Below, in pieces: positions 43,739-55,786 of a stretch of 64,000 nt of DNA (the first letter of the stretch is position 1; each line of letters begins with the position of its first letter). Made by a program: the position numbers and the translations under genes. This DNA comes from Muraenolepis orangiensis (taxonomy: Eukaryota > Chordata > Actinopteri > Gadiformes > Muraenolepididae), in NCBI GenBank assembly GCA_027704905.1, contig CM051006.1, forward strand, positions 10,176,225 to 10,240,224, written 5' to 3'. The notes beneath the pieces are model-generated. The model saw only the letters and a list, made by a program, of their open reading frames with translations, searched no databases and was not told the DNA's origin.

Positions 43739-46700
43739 ATGGAGTCTTATGACATTTTAGCTAACCAGCCCGTTGTGATTGATAATGTAAGTATTGATGA
43801 TGTCATTCATCCACACCCTAACTGAGGCCGCTAGCGTTAGCTGGTTATTGTGTTTCAATGCTAGCGGTAATTGCTCACCGGTTTCAACAGTATCTTTATA
43901 ATGCTAGTGCACAACCTCGCCCTTTTGTGCACTTTAAGTTAAGTTAAGCCAAATGTTGTATATTGCTCAACTGAGATGATTGACAAAGCACCCACATAAT
44001 CTTACCTAGTACCGCTAACGTTAGCAGATGCAATAGTCTGGTTGTTGCTAGCTAGCTAATTCTGCAGAGATGACATGAGATTCCGAGATTACAGTTTTCA
44101 TCTTTACCAGCACACACGGATCTTATATGCAGTGTTGTTACAGCGTATAAGATCCCTGTTGTGTAACATTGGTGGACATTGGGAGTTATCTTGTGTAATA
44201 TTTTAACGCCCTGTGTTTACTGTTGAATCGTTCGGAGTGGGCAGCCATTGTCAATTGAAGAGGACCACGGTTTGGGCTGATGACTGCTAGTGGCCCTAGG
44301 CTGGTCTTATGACCACCCTCTCAGTCCTTTACCGCTCCCCTCTGCTTCACAGACACCCATATACTCCAGACACAATATATTCCCACTATACATGTCTCGC
44401 TGGTTCCCTATAAAAACATGGTCACACTGTTTGACTGTTTTTCCTTTTCCTTCCTTGTAGGGTTCTGGGGTTATTAAGGCTGGGTTTGCAGGTGACCAGA
44501 TCCCAAAATACTGCTTCCCAAACTAGTGAGTGACTTCCCATACAATTGTTCGTAAGATCAAGATACCATTGACTAATTATGTCAATAATATTGAAGTCAA
44601 TAACACTGTGTGTGTGTGTGTGTGTTTTCCAGTGTGGGACGGCCCAAGCATGTGCGCGTGATGGCAGGAGCCCTGGAGGGAGATCTGTTCATCGGACCCA
44701 AAGCAGAAGTACTGTTCCTACTCTATTAAAGCGCTGTCACTTTTCATGCTTCTTGTCTCTGACCTTTCATGCAGATTAATTGAGGGGCTATGTATTGCTC
44801 CCTGTTTATGTGGTACATCAAACATTACTGCTGCATTTCTTTCTGTTGGACATGTATTGTTCATAGTGAGGCAACAAAAATAACTATTACACCCTCGCCA
44901 TTCATCTCTGTCAGTTTTTATTAATGACAAACTAAGGCTAAGATGCATACATCTGCCATGTTACCACAAACACAACAACAAATCGTGAGGATTGAATCCT
45001 CTTTATTGGTCACATACATGAAGACATACAGTGAAACGTATTCTCTGCATTTAACCCATCCTAGTATTAGGAGCAGTGGGCAGCTATTCATACAGCGCCC
45101 GGGGAGCAGTTAGGGTTAGGGTCTTCCTCAAGGACACCTCGACAGTTTTTGCTAGGAGGAGCCGGGGATTGAACCAGCAACCTTCCGGTTGTGAGGCGAC
45201 CGCTCTACCTCCTGAGCTAGACTGCCGCCCAAACAGGGACCCAACAGTGATACTAACAGAGTACAAATATATGTCTGAAGACACTCTCCCTGCTAATTGA
45301 CTGCAATAAAACAACAGCATAGCACAAAACATTTCCATAACAACAACAATTGTGTGTGCCTGCCCTGCCCTGCCCTGCCCCACCAGGAGCACAGAGGGCT
45401 GCTGTCGGTGCGCTACCCCATGGAGCACGGCATCGTGAACGACTGGAACGACATGGAGCGCATCTGGCAGTACGTCTACTCCAAGGAGCAGCTGCAGACG
45501 TTCTCTGAGGAGGTGGGGCTCTTTCCTAATGTCATTCCTAGTGGCCCTGTGTCAGCCATCGTCTTCTTTCTCTTGAGTCTCTTTAGCCTCTTACCTGTGG
45601 CGTATATTTCTCTTATCTTATATTTTTTTGGCTGGCTGGCTGGCAACCCGGGTTACTCGGAGAATCGTAAAAACGCGAACAAAAACAGAAGTTCGGGCCT
45701 GAATGGAAATTGAAAAAGTGAACATATACTGGCTGTAGCGTTGTTGCGGGGGAAGCCAGTATTTCAACTTGGTATGTTGCCTTGATCCCAGATGACCTAG
45801 CATGGTCATTATGATTTAGTAGAGTCATCGTTTTACATATACATTACATACATCGTATTTAAATAATCATAAGAAAAACGGTTATGTTTGAATGTACAGA
45901 CAGTTGCTATGGTTTAAAGGGTGGTACTCGTATAATGTACTCGTATACATTTTTATCATTGTTTTATGTATATGTAGCCTATGATTTTGCGGTCTCCAAT
46001 CTTAAAAACATTAGACTGTAGGAGTGCGGAACAAAAGGACTGCCAGGCGATGGTTTAGTTGCGAGACACTGCGGTCCCTTCTTTATTTTCCACTTCCTTA
46101 TTTATCCCCAATACGTCAACACGTCACCCCGGTTGCTCCCCCCCAGTCAACGACGTCATCCTCCCTTAAAGGCACATACCCTTGTGCATCACCCAACACC
46201 GGATGTGAATTATATTGTCCATACCCGTTGTCCCCTACATGCGCCCCCCCAGAATTCACAAGAACAGGCTGTATAAGCCGTTGCGGACCCCGGATAATCC
46301 TGCCGAAACGGCTGCGGGTGTCCAGTGTCCGTGTTGCGACGGGACCAGTGACCACCAGAGGGTGATCGGAGGATTTGACGGCCAGAGGCAACCCCTGCGT
46401 CGTGGGGGAACCCGTAGCCACCGGAGGGTGGTCTGAGGTTTTGACGGTCGGGGGGCGGCCACGCCTCGGCGGCTGAGCCACAGGAACCGGATGATCCAGG
46501 TCCACATGTGCTGGTTTTAGACGATCCACTGAGATGTGGTCCGGTTTCCCTCCTATGTCGACCACGAACGATTTCTCCCCCGTCTCCAAAACCCGAAAAG
46601 GCCCATCATAAGGTGGCTGTAGCGGCGACCGATGGGCATCATGCCGGACAAAAACGTACTCTGCTGTGTGCAGATTAGGTGGCAAATACGCCTGCGGCAA

Positions 46701-49700
46701 CCGGTGCTGCGATGTGGGCACAGGCAGAAACACCTTGGCATTGTCCAGGAAGGAGGATCGTTGCCGGCCGGCAGACCAAGGCGTTGTGGTGTTGGGGATG
46801 AAATCCCCGGGGACTCTCAATGGCTGCCCATAAACCAGTTCAGCTGAGGAAGCCTGAAGGTCTTCCTTAGGGGCTGATCGGAGGCCTAGCATGACCCACG
46901 GAAGTTGGTCAACCCACCCACTGTCTCGGAGACTGGCCCTAAATGCGGCCTTCATTGACCTATGAAACCTCTCACACAGTCCATTGGCTTGAGGGTGATA
47001 AGCCGTTGTGCGGTGCAGCTTCACCCCGAGACCCTGGGCCACTGCACTCCAGAGTTCCGATGTGAACTGAGGCCCTCGGTCCGAGGTTATGTCCGATGGG
47101 GCACCAAAACGGGCAACCCAGGTGCCGATGAATGCTCGTGCCACGTCCGCAGATGTAGTGGAAACCAGTGGAACTGCCTCTGGCCAACGTGTCGTCCTGT
47201 CAACCATGGTAAGGAGGTAGGTGCAACCGCGAGAGGGCGGCAGAGGCCCAACCAAGTCCACATGCACATGATCAAACCGCCTTTCGGGCACCTTGAAAGG
47301 GGTTAATGGGGCCTTGGTGTGTCGGTGCACCTTGGCCCGTTGACACTCCACACAAGCATTAGCCCAATCTCGCACATCTCTTTTAAGTCCGTGCCAGACG
47401 AATTTGGCTGTCACCAACTGCTGTGATGCTTTCCTGCCCGGGTGGGAAAGGCAGTGGAGAGCATCGAAAACCCGCCTCCTCCAAGCGGCAGGGACCACAG
47501 GGCGCGGCTGCCCAAGTGAAATGTCACAGAGGAGCGTGGAACCGGTGTCATCAAAAGGAATGTCCACCAACTGTAGGCCTGTATCCGTGGCCTTACAATC
47601 CTGGACGTCCTTGTCGGAAAGCTGATCGGCTGCCATACATGCATAATCAATGCCGAGGTGGACCGTACTGATGATAGCCCGAGAGAGGCAGTCGGCGACA
47701 GGGTTGTTCTTCCCGGGAATATGTTGGATATCTGTAGTAAACTCTGAGATGGCGGACAACTGGCGTTGCTGGCGAGCGGACCATGGCTCTGAAACCTTGG
47801 CCATGGCAAATGCCAGAGGTTTGTGGTCAACAAACGCTGTAAATGGCCGGCCCTCCAACAGGAACCGGAAATGCCGTACTGCCAGGTGGAGGCTGAGAAG
47901 CTCCCGGTCGAAAGTGCTGTATTTCCGCTCACTGGCTCTGAGCTGCCGACTAAAAAAGGCGAGGGGTTGCCATCGCCCTTCGACTAGCTGCTCGTACACT
48001 GCCCCAACAGCATAATCTGACGCGTCGGTTGTGAGAGCGATCGGCGCCTCGGGTACTGGGTGCGCCAACATGGCCGCCTTAGCTAGGGCCTGCTTGGTGC
48101 CTTTGAAAGCTGTGTCCATATCCTCCGACCAAGCAAGAGTGAGTTTCGCAGGCTTCCCCTTGAGCGCCTCGTAAAGGGGTTGCATGAGCTGGGCTGCCCT
48201 GGGCACAAAGCGATGATAGAAATTAACCATTCCCAAAAATTCCTGTAGCGACCGGACGGTGAGGGGCCGTGGAAACTTGCTCACAGCCTCCACTTTCGAT
48301 GGCAGTGGCACTGCCCCATCCTTGGTGATGCGGTGCCCCAGGAAATCAATTACCGGCAGTCCAAACTGGCACTTTGCTGGGTTAACAATTAACCCATGCT
48401 GACTTAGGCGCTCGAACAGTGTGTGGAGATGAGCCATGTGCTCACCCTTTGAGGAGCTGGCGATGAGGATGTCGTCTAAGTACGTGAACAAGAACGGCAG
48501 GTCCCTTAACACGCTGTCCATAAGGCGCTGAAATGCCTGGGCCGCGTTCTTAAGTCCAAAAGGCATTCGGAGGAACTCGAAGAGCCCAAACGGAGTGATT
48601 ACCGCGGTCTTCGGAATGTCCTGTGTTTGTACTGGAACCTGGTGATAACCACGAACCAGGTCCACTTTAGAAAAAATAGCTTTCCCCGCTAGGCGAGCTG
48701 AAAAGTCCTGAATGTGCGGTATGGGGTAGCGGTCAGGGGTCGTAGCCTCATTTAGGCGCCGATAATCACCACACGGACGCCAACCCCCGGTGGCCTTTGG
48801 CACCATATGGAGCGGCGAAGCCCAAGGGCTATTGGACCGTCGCACAATACCGAGGCTCTCCATCGCCCCAAACTCAGCCTTAGCAATAGCCAGCTTGCCT
48901 GGGTCCAGGCGTCGTGCACGGGCATACACTGGCGGGCCCGCAGTCGGTATGTAATGTTCCACCCCGTGCTTAACTGTAGCTGCTGAAAAGGTGGGCATCG
49001 TAAGGGCTGGGAACTCAGCCAGCATGCGAGAAAACTCAGAGGTAGTGAGTGTACTGGACAGCCTTGAAGAGCCAGAGCTACTGAGTTGACATGGAAAAGA
49101 ACTAAAAGTCTCTGCGCTGACCAAGCGCCGGTTTTTAACATCCACCAGAAGACCATTAGCACACAGAAAATCAGCTCCCAACAATGGGTTAGACACCTTG
49201 GCAGTAACAAATGTCCATGAGAACCGCTGCCCCTCAAAACACAATGTCACAACCCGTTCACCATAGGTTGGTATTGGACTACCGTTGGCCGCTTCTAGTG
49301 GTGCCCCCCGTACCCCCGCTTGTATATCCAGAATTGATGCCGGCAAAACGCTCACAGTAGCCCCCGTGTCGCATAGAAAACGCCGTCCTGACAGTGTGTC
49401 TCTGATGAACAATAAACTGCCTTCATGGCCAACACTCATGGCAGCTAGCGGGTGCTGGCCTTCCAGTTTCCCGACACATTTGCATGGGGGTAGTTGCATG
49501 GGGGTAGGCATCTTCTAGCTTTAGCGCCATATTGTGCATGGTAGAAACACATGCCCGTGGTGTTTTGTTTCCTTGGAGGGTAGGGGGCTCTGGCCAGGGC
49601 AGCAGCCACAGCAGGTGATGCAGAGTCATCAACCTGGTACCCCACATTTGCCACTCTACCATGTTGTGTAGCAGCGAGAACTGCATCAGCCTCTTTAGCC

Positions 49701-52700
49701 AATGCACGATAGTCTGTAATGCGAGTATTGGCCAAAGCGGACCGTACTTGCCCTGGTAGCTGCTGTAGGAATATCTCTCTGAAGATGAAACACGGCTTGT
49801 GGTCGCCTGGTAGTAGAGCCAACATCCGATCCATCAGCTCCGATGGTTTAGCATCGCCCAGCCCCGGCAGAGACAGTAGTTGACGTGCCCGCTCAGACTC
49901 CGTCAGCCCGAAAGTCTCTAGTAGGACACCTTTCAGTGTTTCATACGAGTCCTCTGGAGGGTTCACGAGCAGATGCGCTACTCTGGACGCGGTAGCGCTG
50001 CCGAGGGCGGACACCACGTAATAGTATTTGGTCTCCTCATCTGTGATCCTCCGTATGGCGAACTGCGCCTCTGCCTGCGCGAACCAAACGGCAGCCTGCT
50101 GCTCCCAAAACTCCGGTAGCTTAATAGCTACAGCGTTTGTGCTCATGTTGAAAAAAAAATAATTAAATAAAAAAAAAGAATAAATAAGTAAGTCCTTGGA
50201 AGCGTCCAAAAACGAACGTCAGGGTCACCAATGTAGGAGTGCGGAACAAAAGGACTGCCAGGCGATGGTTTAGTTGCGAGACACTGCGGTCCCTTCTTTA
50301 TTTTCCACTTCCTTATTTATCCCCAATACGTCAACACGTCACCCCGGTTGCTCCCCCCCAGTCAACGACGTCATCCTCCCTTAAAGGCACATACCCTTGT
50401 GCATCACCCAACACCGGATGTGAATTATATTGTCCATACCCGTTGTCCCCTACAAGACCAAATATAGCAGAACTACACCGCAGAGCCAGGGTAGTTTGAG
50501 CAAATGCATGACATTCTCATGAAAGGGATTGGATATGGCTCTAGGAAAAAAATGCGGCTCCTATGGTACTTAAAGTCCCCGACTTTAAGTATGTATCCTC
50601 ATGATATATTTGAACACCCCTATGAGGCAGTACTCTCCTATATAAGAATATCCAAGGGTGAACCTTCCACTTAAACATATTTAATCTAGTCCATAGTCGA
50701 TGACCTATTGTCATAGAGTCCTCTTCTAAACGTCCTTTCTCGTCTTGTCCGACTTCATCTTTTTACGGTCTTTTCACCCGAGTCCTCTTTGTCATCTAAA
50801 TCCCCATCTAGTTCCTGGTCCTCTTCTCAAGGTCTCCTTGTCCTATGGACTTTTTCCAGTGCCTTTTATTTCCCATCTATAGGTGTATCTGTACTCTCTA
50901 CAGTCAGTGTTAATCGTCCCGCGGAACCACATGCATCCGATTGTAATGTAATAAAACGTGTGTGTGTGTTCTTCTCTAACCCTGGTGTGTAGCACCCTGT
51001 CTTGCTGACGGAGGCTCCTCTGAATCCCAGTAAGAACCGAGAGAAGGCTGCCGAGGTGTTCTTCGAGACCTTCAACGTGCCCGCCCTCTTCATCTCCATG
51101 CAAGCAGTTCTAAGCCTGTAAGTGATGATCACTACAGATGTTTGTGTGTCTGTATATCTATATATGTTCTCAGATATATGGACAAGTGTGTATCACAGTT
51201 GTCCGCAGGTAAGGGTTATGCATCATCCTCTAGATAGATGCCAACAGGTAGACTGGAATTTTGGGCCTCAAACCCACAACCTTTTAGTTAAGAGTGTTGA
51301 ATAAAACACCCTAACCCCATTAACCTGCGTTTGTGCGTTGCTTTAACAAGTTGCAGATAAGAATGAGCAAGGTGTGGGTTGAGATCTGGTCTGGTAAACA
51401 TTCAATGTTGATCTAAATAATCATGCTCAATTGTGTTTGTTTTGATTGTTATGCTTACTTAAACACACAATTATACAATTGGCAGTGAACAAAAAGTTGA
51501 AATTACCCCAGATAGAGGGATAGATTTGCGAGAGCGTAGCAGTTCATGGCACATTGGAACTTAAGATCTGGCTTAAATATACCAGTTACAGTTTTTTTGG
51601 ACGGTTGAACTAAAACCGTGTTTTTAGTAAACCCTAAGCAACCCTAATATATACAGTATAGTTCCTGGTATACAGCTAAGGGTGTAGCACTAGACTCCAC
51701 AATTAAATGGTGCAATACCACTAGCACATGTTTCCTAATGATTATTTCCGCACAGTTGGCACCCCTGACACTGCGGTGGCCTGTGTCTGCGTTGGCTGTG
51801 TTCTGGTGACCTTGCCATCCGATTCTTTCTTAAATCGCACACGTTGCGGTGTGTCCACTTTCACACGTTATTCCAATTACACCTGTTATTCCAGCGGTAT
51901 CACACCTGGCCTGAGGAACGCATGGGTAGTGGAGTAGCTGAGATGGTCTCAATTTAAATCTGCTCAAATCCTTGCTCAAGGGCACCTCGGCAGTGCCCAG
52001 GTGTTTTGGGGACTTCAACTGGCTACCTTCCGGTTCCCAAGCCAAGTCCCAACAGACTGAGCTACTGCCGCCCCTGATATGTCTTTGGTGTTGCGTACAG
52101 AACTGCTTGTGTGATCCCCATCGTGGAGATGTGTTGTTTTGTTTTCCAATAATTGCTTTTTGGAACAACTGAAGTGACGTTCGTGACGTCCGGCAAGTGT
52201 TATGTAAAACGCTTTCAAAATGCAACACACTGTTAACTATCGACGTTTAATGAATGAAGTTCGCTTCGTCGTGCGTCATCTCCCCTGTTTCAAGGCCACA
52301 TTGTGACTACATTTGAGAATTGAAGAATCTGAAATGTTCGAAAAACTATTCTCAATGATGTGTTGTCAGACAAAATCACATTTGTGCAACACTGCCATTT
52401 AAAATCCTTTTACCTTTTTTTTTTTAAACTGCGTTTTTATTTTACAAGTGTCCTGAATTCACGCTGTGAATACACTCTACGTCCACTTTCTCTACTGTGC
52501 ACCCAAATAACTACACTCCGCACCATTCGGCAACAAGGTCGGCAATATTGGACATGCTTACAAAATGTCCATCCACAACGTTTTGTCTATGGCCTGTGGC
52601 GCTCGACACCCAATGTCAGCATTCTGTCAGGTTGGGACAAGCAGTCTCACCCCTACCTGCTGAATGAATACTGTGTCCTAGTCGTCTGCTAAATACCAGC

Positions 52701-54743
52701 GAGTTGCCGCTCTAGTCTTAATCTTAAATTAAATCTGGTGGATTAAATCCTCTTTATTATTCACACACACATACACAGTGAAATGTGTTTCTCTGCATTT
52801 AACAAATGCTAGTATTAGGAGCAGTGGGCAGCTATTGTGTGTATATACAGTGCCCGGGGAGAAGTGTAGGGGTCTGGTGCCTTGCTCAAGGGCACCTCGG
52901 CAGTGCCCAGGTCTTGAACCGTCAACCATCCGGTTCCCAAGCCAAGTTCCAACAATCTGAGCTACTGCCGCCCCACTAGGGCCCCACTAGGGGGGTGTGT
53001 GTGCAAGGACGACCCCGAGCAAATGCCTACCTGTTCTGTTCCTAAAATGACCTACATATTACTCCACACATATCCTAAACATATCCTAAATGTACTTTCT
53101 ATTATTATTTCCAGGCCAATTTTTACGACTCGACTCAAGATGTTTTTATTTGCCATTTCCTACAATTGAACACTATATACAATACTATGTACTAAACTTA
53201 TACTATAACAACATTATACTATAACAACGGGAGCTCATAGAGACCTCTCTGCTGTCCCCCAGCGCCGCACTCAAGTCCTCGATCGACGCTATCGCAATAA
53301 CACCAAATTAACAATGGTGTATGTTCGGGCCAACACAACTTGGGGTTTTTCCAAGCTAATGACGGTCCCCCCTTATCTCAACCCCCCCCCCCGAAGGTAC
53401 GCTACGGGCCGGACCACGGGCGTGGTCCTGGACTCCGGGGACGGCGTGACTCACGTGGTGCCCATCTACGAGGGCTTCGCCATCCCCCACTCCATCATGC
53501 GGGTGGACGTGGCCGGCCGGGACGTGTCCCGCTACCTCCGCCTGCTGCTGCGCAAGGAGGGCTACAACTTCAACACCTCGGCCGAGTTCGAGGTGGTCCG
53601 TACCATCAAAGAGGTACATGGGGGTCACATACTGCTGTTACATCTATCCATCCAATCCGTCTACCGCTTAGTCGGTTCACGGGTTGTGTAGGATACTGCT
53701 ATTAATTTAATTACATTTTCTCAGTTGAGTAGTTTATTATTAGTAATATTCTTTTTATTTCAGTTGACTAGTTTCTTCCTTTATTTTTCAGTTGACTAGT
53801 TCGATTTTTAGATTCAAATTTATTGTCTGTTGTACAGCACAAGTACAGTACATCAAAGGAATTTGGTATCTAACCAGAGTGCAAATGAAACTAGTTTATT
53901 TTATTTCAATTGACTTGTTTCTTTTTTGTGTTTTAAATTTGTTTCAGTTGCATCTAGTTTATTTGATGGATGGATAGTTTATTTAAATTTTTATTTTTTT
54001 CAGTTGCTTATATCGTTTTTGTATTTAAGACTTTCGGTTGACTAGTTTTCTTTTTTTTTAAATAAAATTTTCAGTTTTAAGAGTTTCTAAATTCAGTTGA
54101 CTCTAGTGTATTTTCACCGTCTTGTTTTGTGTGTTTTGTTTCCTTTCCATTGCCTTGACTTGTGACTTGTCAATTGTGTTTGTTTTGTTCTCCCGACTCG
54201 TTCCTTGCTTGTTCCCTTGTTTTAGCCTTGTCTGTGTTTGTGTTGTTGTTGTTGTTGTTTTTGGTGGTGGTTGTGTTGGTCCTCGTATTGAGCTGTATGG
54301 TTTGTGTTTTGTCTCCCCTCCACAGAGGGCCTGTTACCTGTCCCTGAATCCACAGAAGGACGAGACGTTGGAGACGGAGAAAGCCCAGTATATATTGCCC
54401 GACGGGAGCTCATTAAACGTCAGTATGAGGTCTTTGGACGGTCCAAGTGAATAAGTAGAGATTGTTTTAGATTATATTCTAATGTATTGTCATTGCACAG
54501 CACAGCAAAGTACAGTACAGGGAAAATAAGTTGGCATCTAACCAGAGTGCAAATGTTGCAGTAAAGTGCATGGAAATATCCAATAATACAATCATGATAA
54601 TGGTATACAATAACAATCAAATTATATTTGAATACAGCTTATTTATGGTCCAGTGATGGCTTTTCTAGTTGCATGATATAACGAAAGTCAACGAAAAATG
54701 ACCCCAAAGCTTAACAAATATTTCTGATGTAAGACCACGGCAA

Positions 54744-54776
<33 letters not shown>

Positions 54777-55747
54777 GTAATTATAATAAATCAGTTGTTT
54801 AGCTGCCCTCCTAAAGGCCCGTTCCCCCCTGGTAGATCGGCCCCGCCCGGTTCAGAGCCCCCGAGCTGCTGTTCAGACCCGACCTGATCGGGGACGAGAG
54901 TCCTGGTATCCACGAGGTGCTGGCCTACGCCATCCAGAAGTCTGACATCGACCTGCGGCGCACACTCTACTCCACCATCGTGCTGTGTGGCGGAACCACC
55001 CTGATCAAAGGTGGGTGTCCGGTCTTCTTCAGAGCTCCTCCCCCCACCCCCCCCCCTCTGGGTTCTTGTCCTTTCAGAGCAGTGGTTCTCAAATGGGGGG
55101 TATTTGGTACTTTGGAATTGGAATGAAGTGAGTTGAATCTGAATACCACCTGCGTAGTCTAATCACACACTTTTGGTTTGGGGAATCTTTCCATCCTTCC
55201 AATGTGAAGCACAACCCTATGTTTTCACAGTATTTTGACCACCCATTTAATGTTCATGTTTATAACAAATAAAAAAAGGTTTTGTGGTGGTGAAAGGGGT
55301 ACTACTTGGGTACATTAGTAAAAAAAATACTTAACTTACCAAATACTTTTATTCCTTAATTGATTGCATCTTTCGTGGGGGGAAATTATAAAGTCACATC
55401 CACAAATTTGGACTTCTGCTAACAGCCGGTTGCTGCTGCCTCATCTCCGACGTAAATCTTCAGATATACTGTATATATTTGAATGAATAATCTGACTTTT
55501 ATAACCAACTCTCTGGCTCAACCTGCTCTTACAGGCTTTGGAGAACGGCTACTAACGGAAGTGAAGAAGCTGGCGCCCAAAGACGTAAAGATTAAGGTAA
55601 GGCCGGGCGTTGACGATCCCTCAGGGGACCCTGACTTTTTCGAAGCCTCATTCGTTGTGGCACTGTTCTCCTCCTGTGTCCTGTTGCCATGGTTCCTCCT
55701 TTAGTTAATAGTGTGTCTTAGTGTATCACCGGTTGCTACCCCCACAC

Positions 55748-55786
<39 letters not shown>

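Larger units (their letters stand above)
46017..50454 (-). mobile_element. Full-length Ty3/gypsy LTR retrotransposon, CsRn1/Kabuki-like
   Basis: A 4438-bp element is bounded by two 223-bp LTRs that read as identical and begin TG and end CA. It is flanked by the 4-bp target duplication AGAC (46013-46016 and 50455-50458). Read on the minus strand: LTR, primer site, gag, overlapping pol (protease, reverse transcriptase, RNase H, integrase), polypurine tract, LTR. No envelope-like frame is present. RT-before-integrase order marks Ty3/gypsy. The CHCC Gag box and tRNA-Trp-type primer site suggest the CsRn1/Kabuki lineage. It lies in actr1b intron 4 in antisense orientation. Identical LTRs imply a very recent insertion, and it may be polymorphic. 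Confidence 0.95.

Noticed and set aside
48752..49237. Additional 161-residue frame inside the retrotransposon
   Set aside because: It is an alternative-frame shadow of pol, which has full motif support.
46117..50209. Envelope gene or endogenous retrovirus status
   Set aside because: No frame remains between pol and the 3' LTR; pol itself runs into the LTR. Domain features are Ty3/gypsy.
52360..52692. 110-residue frame in actr1b intron 5
   Set aside because: No family recognised, no splice support and the surrounding DNA is repeat-rich.
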